Part shown: positions 9,277 through 16,778 of the stretch, in pieces
Position numbering within the stretch: position 1 is the first letter of the stretch
Layout: every line of letters begins with the position of its first letter
Assembly: GCF_001013475.1 (NCBI RefSeq)
Contig: NZ_JZEF01000001.1
Span: 372,001-436,000, forward strand
Source: Xanthomonas arboricola pv. juglandis
Lineage (GTDB): Bacteria; Pseudomonadota; Gammaproteobacteria; Xanthomonadales; Xanthomonadaceae
Reading direction: 5' to 3'
Length of the DNA stretch: 64,000 bases
Notes under the pieces: generated by a model
Databases searched by the model: none
What the model was told of the DNA's origin: nothing
Seen by the model: the letters and a program-made list of their open reading frames with translations, nothing else
Made by a program: the position numbers and the translations under genes

Positions 9277-10128
9277 TTATCCGGATGCGGCGGGGGATGC
9301 CAAGCCGCGCGCATGCGTGCCGGCCAGATAACGCGTGGGTGGAGCGCCGAAATGGCGGTGGAACACACTGACGAAGGCGCTGGGGCTGCTGTATCCGAGC
9401 TGGTCGGCGACCTGGGCGACCGGGCTGCCCTGGCTGAGCCGCCGCAGCGCCTCTGCCAGCCGGGCCTGTTGCCGCCACTGCGCGAAACTCAGCCCGGTCT
9501 CGCTGCGAAAATGCCGGCTCAGGCTGCGCGCCGACAGCCCGCCCCAGTCGGCCCAGGCGTCCAGCGGGCGCGGGTCGGCCGGGGTATCGAGCAACTGCCG
9601 GGCGATGCGCAGCAGCCGCCGGTCGGCCGGCATCGGCAGGTGCAGGTGGTCGATCTGCACCTGGTGCAGTTCGTCCAGCAGCACCGCGGCCAGGCGTTGC
9701 CGGGCGGGGTCGAGCGGCTGGCCCAGCGGCCAGTCGGCCGCGCGCATGATCACCTCGCGGGCGAGCCCGGTCAGGCGGATCACCCCGCCTTGCGCGGGCA
9801 ACGCCGCACAGGCGTCCGGCCGGACCACCACGCCCCAGCCGCGCAGCGGCCCGGCCAGTTCCACGGTGTGCTGCTGGCCAGGCGGCATCCAGCCGGCGCA
9901 GCCCGGCGGCAGCGACAGGGTTCCCTGTTCGGTGTGCACCGTCAGTACGCCGTGCTCCACATACATCAGCTGCCCGCGGACATGCGCATGCCGAACGGTC
10001 TCCGGCGCCCATACCGCGCGCAGATCGGCCAGGAACGCGATCACCTCCGGTCCGTCGGCCCACTCGAAGCTGGCGCGCACGCCGGGTGGCAGGGCATCGA
10101 CCGTGGTTGGCGGGTTTTCGACAGTCAT
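9277..10128 (-). CDS. AraC-family transcriptional regulator with cupin domain
   Basis: A 283-residue regulator: an N-terminal cupin-like sensing domain (HAHVRGQLMYVEHGVLTV, then LPPGCAGWMPPGQQHTV) and a C-terminal pair of helix-turn-helix motifs (GGLSARSLSRHFRSETGLSF; VADQLGYSSPSAFVSVFHRHF). It resembles the single-cupin AraC regulators often placed divergently from transporters. It is divergent from emrR across 123 bp, so it might act on the emr promoter or on itself. The ligand is unknown. Confidence 0.9.
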   Translation of the reverse strand: MTVENPPTTVDALPPGVRASFEWADGPEVIAFLADLRAVWAPETVRHAHVRGQLMYVEHGVLTVHTEQGTLSLPPGCAGWMPPGQQHTVELAGPLRGWGVVVRPDACAALPAQGGVIRLTGLAREVIMRAADWPLGQPLDPARQRLAAVLLDELHQVQIDHLHLPMPADRRLLRIARQLLDTPADPRPLDAWADWGGLSARSLSRHFRSETGLSFAQWRQQARLAEALRRLSQGSPVAQVADQLGYSSPSAFVSVFHRHFGAPPTRYLAGTHARGLASPAASG

Positions 10129-10132
10129 TGGC

Positions 10133-10145
10133 GTAATTGTATTAC
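10133..10145. promoter_or_regulatory. small palindrome before the AraC gene
   Basis: GTAAT-TGT-ATTAC, a perfect 5-bp inverted repeat, begins 5 bp upstream of the AraC start. It could be an operator or part of the promoter; no further support. Confidence 0.3.
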
Positions 10146-10204
10146 CAGGCCAGGGGCGCAGACGCGTAAGTTGGCGATCCTTGCTGGCGGTTTAATCCCG
10201 TTAG

Positions 10205-10244
10205 AAATATTTGCGTTGACAAATATATTTTTCGGAACAAAATA
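10205..10244 (+). promoter_or_regulatory. candidate emrR promoter with overlapping operator
   Basis: TTGACA (10216-10221) is followed after 17 bp by AAAATA (10239-10244). An AT-rich inverted repeat, AAATATTTG (10205-10213) and CAAATATATTT (10220-10230), straddles the -35 box, as expected for a MarR-family autorepressor. The predicted transcript start falls almost on the emrR start codon, leaving little or no leader. Confidence 0.5.
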
Positions 10245-10251
10245 GCTCGCC

Positions 10252-10692
10252 ATGAATGATCTCTCCACCGCCTCGCCGTCGTTCGGCCTGCTGTTGCGCC
10301 AGGTGCGCGACGCGCTGATGCGTCAGCTCGACGCCGAAATGAAGGGCGAGCTGCCCGACTTCGGCTTCAGCCACTACGTCGGCCTGAAGATCCTGGCGGT
10401 GCGCTCGCCCTGCACGGCCAACGAGCTGGCGCTGGCGCTGGACCAGACCCCGAGCGCGGTCACCCGCCTGCTCGACAAGCTCGAAGCGCTCGGTGCGGTG
10501 CGACGCGAGCCACATGCGCAGGACCGGCGCGCGCTGCAGATCGTCATGACCGAACAGGGCGTGGCGCTGTGGGAGCGCCTGAAGCTGCGCGGCGAGCGCG
10601 CCATCGAGCATGGCTTGCGGGATCTGGCTCCGCCCGAGCGCGAACAACTCACCTCTCTTCTCATCCGTGTCCGCGATGCACTCAACTCATGA
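10252..10692 (+). CDS. emrR: MarR-family repressor of the emr efflux operon
   Basis: A 146-residue winged-helix regulator. The core PCTANELALALDQTPSAVTRLLDKLEALGAVRREPHAQDRRAL is the MarR DNA-binding helix pair and wing. It is the first gene of an operon whose order (MarR, outer-membrane factor, membrane-fusion protein, 14-helix MFS) equals emrRCAB of Stenotrophomonas maltophilia, where EmrR represses the pump until a hydrophobic drug binds. The stop codon overlaps the emrC start (ATGA), so the genes are translationally coupled. No Shine-Dalgarno sequence is visible; see the promoter entry. Confidence 0.9.
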   Translation: MNDLSTASPSFGLLLRQVRDALMRQLDAEMKGELPDFGFSHYVGLKILAVRSPCTANELALALDQTPSAVTRLLDKLEALGAVRREPHAQDRRALQIVMTEQGVALWERLKLRGERAIEHGLRDLAPPEREQLTSLLIRVRDALNS

Positions 10693-12203
10693 ACGCTGCT
10701 AGTTCCCCGATCCAGATACTGCGCCTGCGGTCCACGCAGTTTGCGCGGCCGCTCGTCCTCACTGCGCTGACGCTGGCGCTGGCCGCCTGCGCCAGCAGCC
10801 GCGGGCTTGCCCCGCAGGGCACCATGCTGGAACCGGGCGCACTGCATGCCGAGCGCACCCTCGCGCAGGCCAACCTGAGCCCGGCCGCCTGGCCGGCAAG
10901 CGATTGGTGGCGCGCCCTGGGCGATGCGCAATTGAACGCGCTGATCGCCGAAGGCCTGCAGCACAGTCCCAGCCTGGCGGCGGCCGATGCGCGCCTGCGT
11001 CAGGCGCAGGCACGCATCGGTAGCGCGCAGGCCGATCGCGGCCCCAGCCTGTCGGTGTCCGGCGGCTATGCGGGCGTGCAGTTGCCCGAATCGATGGTGG
11101 GCGAGGAGCGCGGCGGCAAGTTCGGCGGCAACGGCCAACTGGTGCTGGACTTCCGCTATGGCGTGGACCTGTGGGGCGGCAAGCGCGCCACCTGGGAAGC
11201 GGCGGTGGACCAGGCGCATGCGGCCGAGGTGGACGCACAGGCAGCACGCCTGAACCTGTCGGCGGCGATCGCCGAAGCCTATGCGCAGCTCGACTACGCA
11301 TGGCGGCTGCACGACGTGGCCAACGATGAGTTGACCCGCGTGCAGAAGACCCTGGAGCTCACTCGGCAACGCCGCGGCGCCGGCATCGACAGCGATCTGC
11401 AGGTGCGCCAGGCGCAGGCCCGCGTACCGTCGGCGCAGCAGCAGTTGCAGTCCGCGCAGCAGCAGATCGACGAGGCGTGCAATGCCCTGGCCGCGCTGGC
11501 CGGGCAGGGCCCGGATCGCGGGCTGGAGATCGCGCGCCCGACGCTGGGGGCGGCCATCGCCGCGCAGCTGCCGAGCAACCTGCCCGCCGACCTGCTGGGC
11601 CGCCGCCCCGATGTGGTCGCCGCGCGCTGGCGCGTGGAGGCCGCCGATCAGGATATCGCCGCCGCCAAGACCCGCTTCTATCCCAGCTTCAACATCACGG
11701 CGCTGGGCGGTGTGGTGAATCGCGATGTCGGCCAGTTGCTGGAAAGCGCCTCGGTGTTCGGCGTGGTTGCGCCGGCGCTGAGCCTGCCGATCTTCGATGG
11801 CGGCAAGCTGCGCGCCAATCTGGCCGGCAGCGATGCGCAATACGACCTGGCGGTGGCCGATTACAACCAGAAGGTGATCGACGCCCTGCGCGAGGTGGCC
11901 GACCAGGTCAACGCCGTGCGTTCGCTGGAGCAGCGTGCGCGTGCGCAGGACGACGCGGTGCAGACCGTGACCGCCGCCTTCGCGCTGGCGCAGCAACGCT
12001 ACCGCGCCGGCATCGGCAGCTACCTGGAAGTGCTCAGCGTGCAGGAGCAATTGCTGCTCGCACGCCAGCGCATGGCCAGCCTGCAATCGCAACAACTGTT
12101 GGCCTCGGTGAGGTTGCAGCGTGCCCTGGGCGGCGGATTCACGCCGGAACCTGCGCGCGATACCACACACGCCGCGACCACTTCCGCACAACCGAATTCC
12201 TGA
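10689..12203 (+). CDS. emrC: outer-membrane efflux lipoprotein (NodT/OMF family)
   Basis: Outer-membrane channel of a tripartite drug pump. It has 504 residues from the ATG at 10689, which overlaps the emrR stop by 4 bp. A lipobox (LTLALAACAS) follows a signal peptide. The two OEP repeats are seen: WWRALGDAQLNALIAEGLQ in the first half and LPADLLGRRPDVVAARWRV leading the second, with long coiled-coil helices (QQQLQSAQQQIDEACNAL). In-frame starts further upstream lie inside emrR and would spoil the signal peptide. It sits directly before the adaptor gene emrA. Confidence 0.93.
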   Translation: MNAASSPIQILRLRSTQFARPLVLTALTLALAACASSRGLAPQGTMLEPGALHAERTLAQANLSPAAWPASDWWRALGDAQLNALIAEGLQHSPSLAAADARLRQAQARIGSAQADRGPSLSVSGGYAGVQLPESMVGEERGGKFGGNGQLVLDFRYGVDLWGGKRATWEAAVDQAHAAEVDAQAARLNLSAAIAEAYAQLDYAWRLHDVANDELTRVQKTLELTRQRRGAGIDSDLQVRQAQARVPSAQQQLQSAQQQIDEACNALAALAGQGPDRGLEIARPTLGAAIAAQLPSNLPADLLGRRPDVVAARWRVEAADQDIAAAKTRFYPSFNITALGGVVNRDVGQLLESASVFGVVAPALSLPIFDGGKLRANLAGSDAQYDLAVADYNQKVIDALREVADQVNAVRSLEQRARAQDDAVQTVTAAFALAQQRYRAGIGSYLEVLSVQEQLLLARQRMASLQSQQLLASVRLQRALGGGFTPEPARDTTHAATTSAQPNS

Positions 12204-12213
12204 GACAGCGACG

Positions 12214-13407
12214 ATGAGCCAGACGACTCCAACTTCTTCCCAACCTGCGCCGGCCGCGCCCAGCAAGCGCCGTGCGGCGCTGCGCATCGTGGCCATTGTG
12301 GTGATCCTGGCGATCATCGGTCTTGTGGTGTGGTACTTCCTGGTCGGCCGCTGGCACGAGGACACCGACGACGCCTACGTGCAGGGCAACCAGGTGCAGA
12401 TCACCCCGATGGTCGGCGGCACCGTGGTCAGCATTGGCGCCGAAGACGGCATGCGCGTGGAGCGCGGCCAGTTGCTGGTGCAGCTGGACCCGGCCGACAC
12501 CGCAGTCGCGTTGCAGCAGGCCGAGGCCAATCTGGCCAAGACCGTGCGCCAGGTGCGTGGTCTGTACCGCAGCGTGGAAGGCGCGCAGGCCGAACTGTCA
12601 TCGCGCGAGGTGAGCCTGCGCAGCGCACGTGCCGACTTCGCACGCCGCAAGGATCTGGCCGCCAGCGGCGCGATCTCCAACGAAGAACTGGCGCATGCCC
12701 GCGAGGAACTGGCCGCGGCCGAAGCGGCGGTGAGCGGTTCGCGCGAGAGCTTCGAACGCAACCGCGCGCTGGTGGACGACAGTGCGGTGGCCAACCAGCC
12801 GGACGTGCAGACTGCCGCCGCGCAGCTGCGTCAGGCCTATCTCAACCATGCGCGCACCGGTGTCATCGCGCCGGTGTCCGGCTACGTGGCGCGTCGCTCG
12901 GCGCAGCTGGGCCAGCGCGTGCAGCCCGGCAGCGTGCTGATGGCAGTGGTGCCGCTGGAGCAGGTGTGGGTGGAAGCCAACTTCAAGGAAACCCAGCTCA
13001 AGCACATGCGCCTGGGCCAGGAAGTGGAGCTGCATTCGGATCTGTACGGCGGCGGCGTGGACTACACCGGCCACATCGAAAGCCTGGGCCTGGGCACCGG
13101 CAGCGCGTTCTCGTTGTTGCCGGCGCAAAACGCCAGCGGTAACTGGATCAAGATCGTGCAGCGCGTGCCGGTGCGCATCGCGGTCGATGCCAAGCAACTG
13201 GCCGGCAATCCGCTGCGCATCGGTTTGTCGATGAAGGTCGACGTCAACCTGCACGACCAGCAGGGCAGCGTGCTGCCGACCAAGTTCGCCAATGGCGCGG
13301 TGTTCTCCACCGACGTGTATGCGCAGCAGTTGCAGGCCGCCGACGCGGACATCCAACGCATCATCCAGGACAACCTGCCTGCGCAGGCTGCGTCCAAGGC
13401 GGGCTAA
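12214..13407 (+). CDS. emrA: EmrA/HlyD-family membrane-fusion protein
   Basis: Periplasmic adaptor that links the inner-membrane transporter to the outer-membrane channel. The 397-residue protein has one N-terminal membrane helix (LRIVAIVVILAIIGLVVWYF), a biotinyl-lipoyl half motif (HEDTDDAYVQGNQVQITPMV, then DGMRVERGQLLVQLDP), a long helical hairpin, and the returning half (GVIAPVSGYVARRSAQLGQ). The start at 12214 is 10 bp after emrC and gives the usual short cytoplasmic tail; the in-frame upstream codons lie inside emrC. Confidence 0.94.
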   Translation: MSQTTPTSSQPAPAAPSKRRAALRIVAIVVILAIIGLVVWYFLVGRWHEDTDDAYVQGNQVQITPMVGGTVVSIGAEDGMRVERGQLLVQLDPADTAVALQQAEANLAKTVRQVRGLYRSVEGAQAELSSREVSLRSARADFARRKDLAASGAISNEELAHAREELAAAEAAVSGSRESFERNRALVDDSAVANQPDVQTAAAQLRQAYLNHARTGVIAPVSGYVARRSAQLGQRVQPGSVLMAVVPLEQVWVEANFKETQLKHMRLGQEVELHSDLYGGGVDYTGHIESLGLGTGSAFSLLPAQNASGNWIKIVQRVPVRIAVDAKQLAGNPLRIGLSMKVDVNLHDQQGSVLPTKFANGAVFSTDVYAQQLQAADADIQRIIQDNLPAQAASKAG

Positions 13408-13413
13408 GCCAGC

Positions 13414-14994
13414 ATGTCTTCGCAAGCTCCCAACGCGCCAGGCGGTCCCTCGGCACCTGCGCCCGCTGCCGGCTTTCGCCCGGCGAGCGTGGCGCTGTGC
13501 ACCGTGGGCCTGGCGATGGCCTCGTTCATGCAGGTGCTGGACACCACCATCGCCAACGTCTCGTTGCCGACCATCGCCGGCAATCTCGGCGCCAGCTCGC
13601 AGCAGGCCACCTGGGTCATCACCTCGTTCGCGGTCAGCACCGCAATCGCCCTGCCGCTGACCGGCTGGCTGAGCCGCCGCTTCGGCGAGACCAAGTTGTT
13701 CGTGTGGTCGACGCTGGCCTTCACCGTGGCCTCGTTACTGTGCGGCCTGGCCCAGAGCATGGGCATGCTGGTGGTGTCGCGCGCGCTGCAGGGGTTTGTT
13801 GCCGGGCCGATGTACCCGATCACCCAGAGCCTGCTGGTGTCGATCTACCCGCGCGAAAAACGCGGACAGGCGCTCGCCCTGTTGGCGATGATCACCGTGG
13901 TGGCACCGATTGCCGGGCCGATCCTGGGTGGCTGGATCACCGACAACTACAGCTGGGAATGGATCTTCCTGATCAACGTGCCGCTGGGCATCATCGCCAG
14001 CAGTATTGTGGGTTCGCAGTTGCGCCATCGCCCCGAGCAGCTGGAAAAGCCGCGCATGGACTACATCGGCCTGATCCTGCTGGTGGTCGGCGTCGGTGCG
14101 CTGCAGCTGGTGCTGGACCTGGGCAACGACGAGGACTGGTTCTCTTCCGACAAGATCGTGGTGCTGGCCTGCGTCGCTGCCGTGGCGCTGGTGGTGTTCG
14201 TGATCTGGGAACTCACCGACAAGGATCCCATCGTCGATCTCAAGCTGTTCCGGCATCGCAACTTCCGCGCCGGCACGCTGGCGATGGTGGTGGCCTATGC
14301 GGCGTTTTTCAGCGTGAGCCTGCTGATCCCGCAATGGCTGCAACGCGACATGGGCTACACCGCGATCTGGGCCGGCCTTGCCACCGCGCCGATCGGCATC
14401 CTGCCGGTGCTGATGACGCCATTCGTGGGCAAGTACGCGCTGCGTTTCGACCTGCGCATGCTCGCCACCGTCGCCTTCATCTTCCTGTCGTTCACCAGCT
14501 TCCTGCGCTCCAACTTCAACCTGCAGGTGGACTTCAGCCATGTGGCCACCGTACAGCTGGTGATGGGCGTGGGTGTGGCCTTGTTCTTCATGCCGGTGCT
14601 GCAAATCCTGCTCTCGGACCTGGACGGGCGCGAGATCGCGGCAGGTTCCGGCCTGGCCACCTTCCTGCGCACCCTGGGCGGCAGCTTTGCCGCATCGCTG
14701 ACCACCTATCTGTGGGCACGCCGCACCCAGGTGCACCATGCGCACATCACCGAACACATCTCGGTGTACACCCCGGGCATGCAGGAGCAGGTCACCGCGA
14801 TGGGGCAGGGCGACCTGCAACGCGGCGCGGCCTCGCTCAACAACATGATCAACCACCAGGCCTCGCAGATGGGCTTCAACGACATCTTCTACCTGCTCGG
14901 CTGGACCTTCCTGGCGATCATCTTCTTCCTGTGGCTGGCCAAACCACCGTTCGGCGCAGGTGCGGGTGGCGCGGCGGCGGCGGGTGGGCATTGA
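13414..14994 (+). CDS. emrB: EmrB-type drug:H+ antiporter (DHA2 family)
   Basis: Inner-membrane major facilitator pump with 14 predicted helices in 526 residues, typical of the DHA2 family. Motifs seen: LDTTIANVSLPTIAGNLG (motif D1), GWLSRRFGETKLF (motif A) and APIAGPILGGWITDNYSWEW (motif C of antiporters). It follows emrA after 6 bp and ends the operon. By analogy with EmrB, likely substrates are hydrophobic compounds such as uncouplers and nalidixic acid; this is inference from family and operon. Confidence 0.95.
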   Translation: MSSQAPNAPGGPSAPAPAAGFRPASVALCTVGLAMASFMQVLDTTIANVSLPTIAGNLGASSQQATWVITSFAVSTAIALPLTGWLSRRFGETKLFVWSTLAFTVASLLCGLAQSMGMLVVSRALQGFVAGPMYPITQSLLVSIYPREKRGQALALLAMITVVAPIAGPILGGWITDNYSWEWIFLINVPLGIIASSIVGSQLRHRPEQLEKPRMDYIGLILLVVGVGALQLVLDLGNDEDWFSSDKIVVLACVAAVALVVFVIWELTDKDPIVDLKLFRHRNFRAGTLAMVVAYAAFFSVSLLIPQWLQRDMGYTAIWAGLATAPIGILPVLMTPFVGKYALRFDLRMLATVAFIFLSFTSFLRSNFNLQVDFSHVATVQLVMGVGVALFFMPVLQILLSDLDGREIAAGSGLATFLRTLGGSFAASLTTYLWARRTQVHHAHITEHISVYTPGMQEQVTAMGQGDLQRGAASLNNMINHQASQMGFNDIFYLLGWTFLAIIFFLWLAKPPFGAGAGGAAAAGGH

Positions 14995-15083
14995 GCGCGA
15001 GTCACAAGGCGCTTGGCCGCTCTAACATCGGCTAAGACAACGACTTCATGCCGGTGTAGTGCAGAGCGGGTGATCTGCGACTT

Positions 15084-15220
15084 GGCTGCAGGGCCCTTGC
15101 CCGCCCACCATCACAGGACACGCCGCAAGTACGTCCATGTAGGCGCTTACGCGGCATCCATGCCGCGTAAGGTCCCGCGACGGTGGGCGGGCAAGAGCCA
15201 GTCGAGATGGTCGGTGTGCG
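15084..15220 (-). repeat. dispersed palindromic element, copy B
   Basis: Core 15095-15196, inverse to copy A. Read on the minus strand, the 25-position outer stem has 21 Watson-Crick and 4 G-U pairs; on the plus strand the same four would be A-C mismatches. The central hairpin is TTACGCGGCAT-GG-ATGCCGCGTAA on the minus strand, with one base pair changed on both sides compared with copy A. It lies between emrB and a gene remnant. Confidence 0.9.
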
Positions 15221-15266
15221 TAGCGCTTTGCAAAGCAACCAGCAAACCGTTTGGAGCGGTGAGGGC

Positions 15267-15452
15267 GCTGCAGCCTTGACCGACGCAGATGCGGCGATTC
15301 GTGTGTTCGCGCTCAATGTGTTGCTGTTTCCGGCGTCCCGCAATGCGCTGGACAGCCTTGCCGAGGCGTATGAGGCAAGCGGAGATCTCGCCCGTTCGAG
15401 CGCCATCCGGCAGGGCATCAAGGACATGCACGCCCCGCCCAGGAAACAATGA
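15267..15452 (+). pseudogene. remnant of a serine hydrolase C-terminus
   Basis: About 60 residues (FALNVLLFPASRNALDSLAE, then AYEASGDLARSSAIRQGIKD) resemble the TPR-like tail found after many beta-lactamase-type serine hydrolases and esterases (usual form LN...YP.S.NAWDSLGEAY...GD...A). No catalytic domain or start codon belongs to it; the frame upstream runs straight into repeat copy B. It is read as the left-over 3' end of a lost gene. It could instead be a tiny expressed gene. Confidence 0.5.
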
Positions 15453-15473
15453 TCAGACCGAGGGCGTGAGGTC

Positions 15474-16346
15474 TCAGCTGTTTGTTGCTGGTTGCAGCTT
15501 GACTGCGCGGTTTGGTGGCGCGTCGCCGGTGTCGGACTTCGGTTCAGCCTGTTCGGTGTCATGGCGCGGCGTGTCGTCCTGTAGGGGCGCGAGCAGTTGC
15601 AGCGGCTTGCCCTGGTAGCGGAACTCGAGCGCGTCTTCTAACTGACGTAGTGCCTGCACCTGGGTGCACAGCGCGTTGGCGTTGGCCTCGATGGTGGATG
15701 CCTGGGCATCCAGCCTTGCATCCAGTTGGCCCTCCATCTGTTGGGCGCGTTTGTCGATTCCGTCCGAACGCCCGGTGACGATCTGCCAGAGCATGTGGCG
15801 CGCGATGCTGCCCTTGAATTGCTCGGCTTCGTGTTCGACGTAATTTGCGAAGTTGCCGTCGAAGGCCTTCTGCTCCCAACGCCCCTTGCCCAGGGTGCCG
15901 TCGACATACGCGCGTGCGCGTTTGCGCAGCCGTTCGATCTTGCGGGCGTTGAGCGCACTGCCGGTCATGACCTCGATGACACCGCCGAGTGCGTCGTAAC
16001 TGAGGTCGATCACCTGATAGGCAATGCCGGCAACCTGCGGCATCAATGCGCGGGTCTGTTGTTCCATCTCCCAGAGGCGTCGTGCATCGGCCGTGCTGGT
16101 CTGCTGCAGCTTGTGGTCGATGCTCAGTTCGCCGCCGTGGAAGAAAATTTCGCGTGGCCAATCGCTGTCGCGGTAAAGCCAGATGCCGCCGCTGTCGGCG
16201 AGCACGTTGAACGATGTGCCGAGACCGCATTGCTGCGAAGACACCTGCGCGCGATGGCGCGGGGCATCGTGTTTGTCGGTCTGCTGTGCCCGTGCATGCA
16301 GACTGGCAACGGCCGGCAGCAGGGCAAGCCAGAGGAAGATGCGCAT
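15474..16346 (-). CDS. DUF2884 (YggN-like) secreted protein
   Basis: Function unknown. From the ATG at 16346 the product is 290 residues with a signal peptide (MRIFLWLALLPAVASLHARAQ). The body matches the DUF2884/YggN pattern as recalled: QCGLGTSFNVLADSGGIWLY early, then YDALGGVIEVMTGSALNARKIERLRKRA and an acidic, Pro-rich C-terminus (DTEQAEPKSDTGDAPPN). In-frame starts at 16379 and 16505 exist without clear ribosome sites; the chosen start gives the best signal peptide. The tRNA-Leu terminator lies just upstream. Confidence 0.75.
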   Translation of the reverse strand: MRIFLWLALLPAVASLHARAQQTDKHDAPRHRAQVSSQQCGLGTSFNVLADSGGIWLYRDSDWPREIFFHGGELSIDHKLQQTSTADARRLWEMEQQTRALMPQVAGIAYQVIDLSYDALGGVIEVMTGSALNARKIERLRKRARAYVDGTLGKGRWEQKAFDGNFANYVEHEAEQFKGSIARHMLWQIVTGRSDGIDKRAQQMEGQLDARLDAQASTIEANANALCTQVQALRQLEDALEFRYQGKPLQLLAPLQDDTPRHDTEQAEPKSDTGDAPPNRAVKLQPATNS

Positions 16347-16502
16347 GGGGCGTGCTGCCGTCGTGGAGGCGTTGCGCATGGTCGCTACAGCGGCAACAGC
16401 TGGTCGCGTGTCGAAAGTCATTGGCGCCGCACCCTTGCGACGCTGCCGATCTGCAAACATCACCGATGCCGCACACCATCGTGTAATCGCATGGCCCAGA
16501 CG

Positions 16503-16532
16503 CAAAAAACCCCGCCTGAGCGGGGTTTTTTA
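16503..16532 (-). terminator. intrinsic terminator after tRNA-Leu
   Basis: AAAAAACCCCGC-CTGA-GCGGGGTTTTTT: a stem of GC pairs flanked by A and T runs on both sides, so it can work in either direction. It lies 18 bp downstream of the tRNA gene on the minus strand. Confidence 0.85.
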
Positions 16533-16549
16533 CGATCTACCATGAGTCG

Positions 16550-16636
16550 TGGTGCCCAGGAGAGGACTCGAACCTCCACGAAGTTGCCCCCGCTAGCACC
16601 TGAAGCTAGTGCGTCTACCAATTCCGCCACCTGGGC
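16550..16636 (-). tRNA. tRNA-Leu (CAG anticodon)
   Basis: The minus strand gives an 87-nt tRNA ending in encoded CCA. The acceptor stem is GCCCAGG...CCTGGGC, the D-arm contains GGCGGAATTGGTAGACGC, the anticodon stem-loop is CTAGC-TTCAGGT-GCTAG with anticodon CAG, there is a long variable arm (class II, as for Leu), and the T-arm holds GGTTCGAGTCC. It reads CUG, the dominant Leu codon in this GC-rich DNA. Confidence 0.97.
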
Positions 16637-16778
16637 GACTCAGGAGGCGAATTGTGCAAGTTGCGCGCGACGCTGTCAACGCATCCGGCACAAATTTTTC
16701 GTGGTGGCCGGTGTCTGCCGGCGACGGGAGAAGACAGCGTGGCGGACATGCGCACTGCATGCCCGCCACCACACCGGA

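Noticed and set aside
7522-10245. 907-codon plus-strand frame over parC and the AraC gene
   Set aside because: Shadow of two well-supported minus-strand genes.
15183-15266. Upstream part of the remnant frame as the true start of a small gene
   Set aside because: This part translates repeat copy B and its flank, so it is not original coding sequence.
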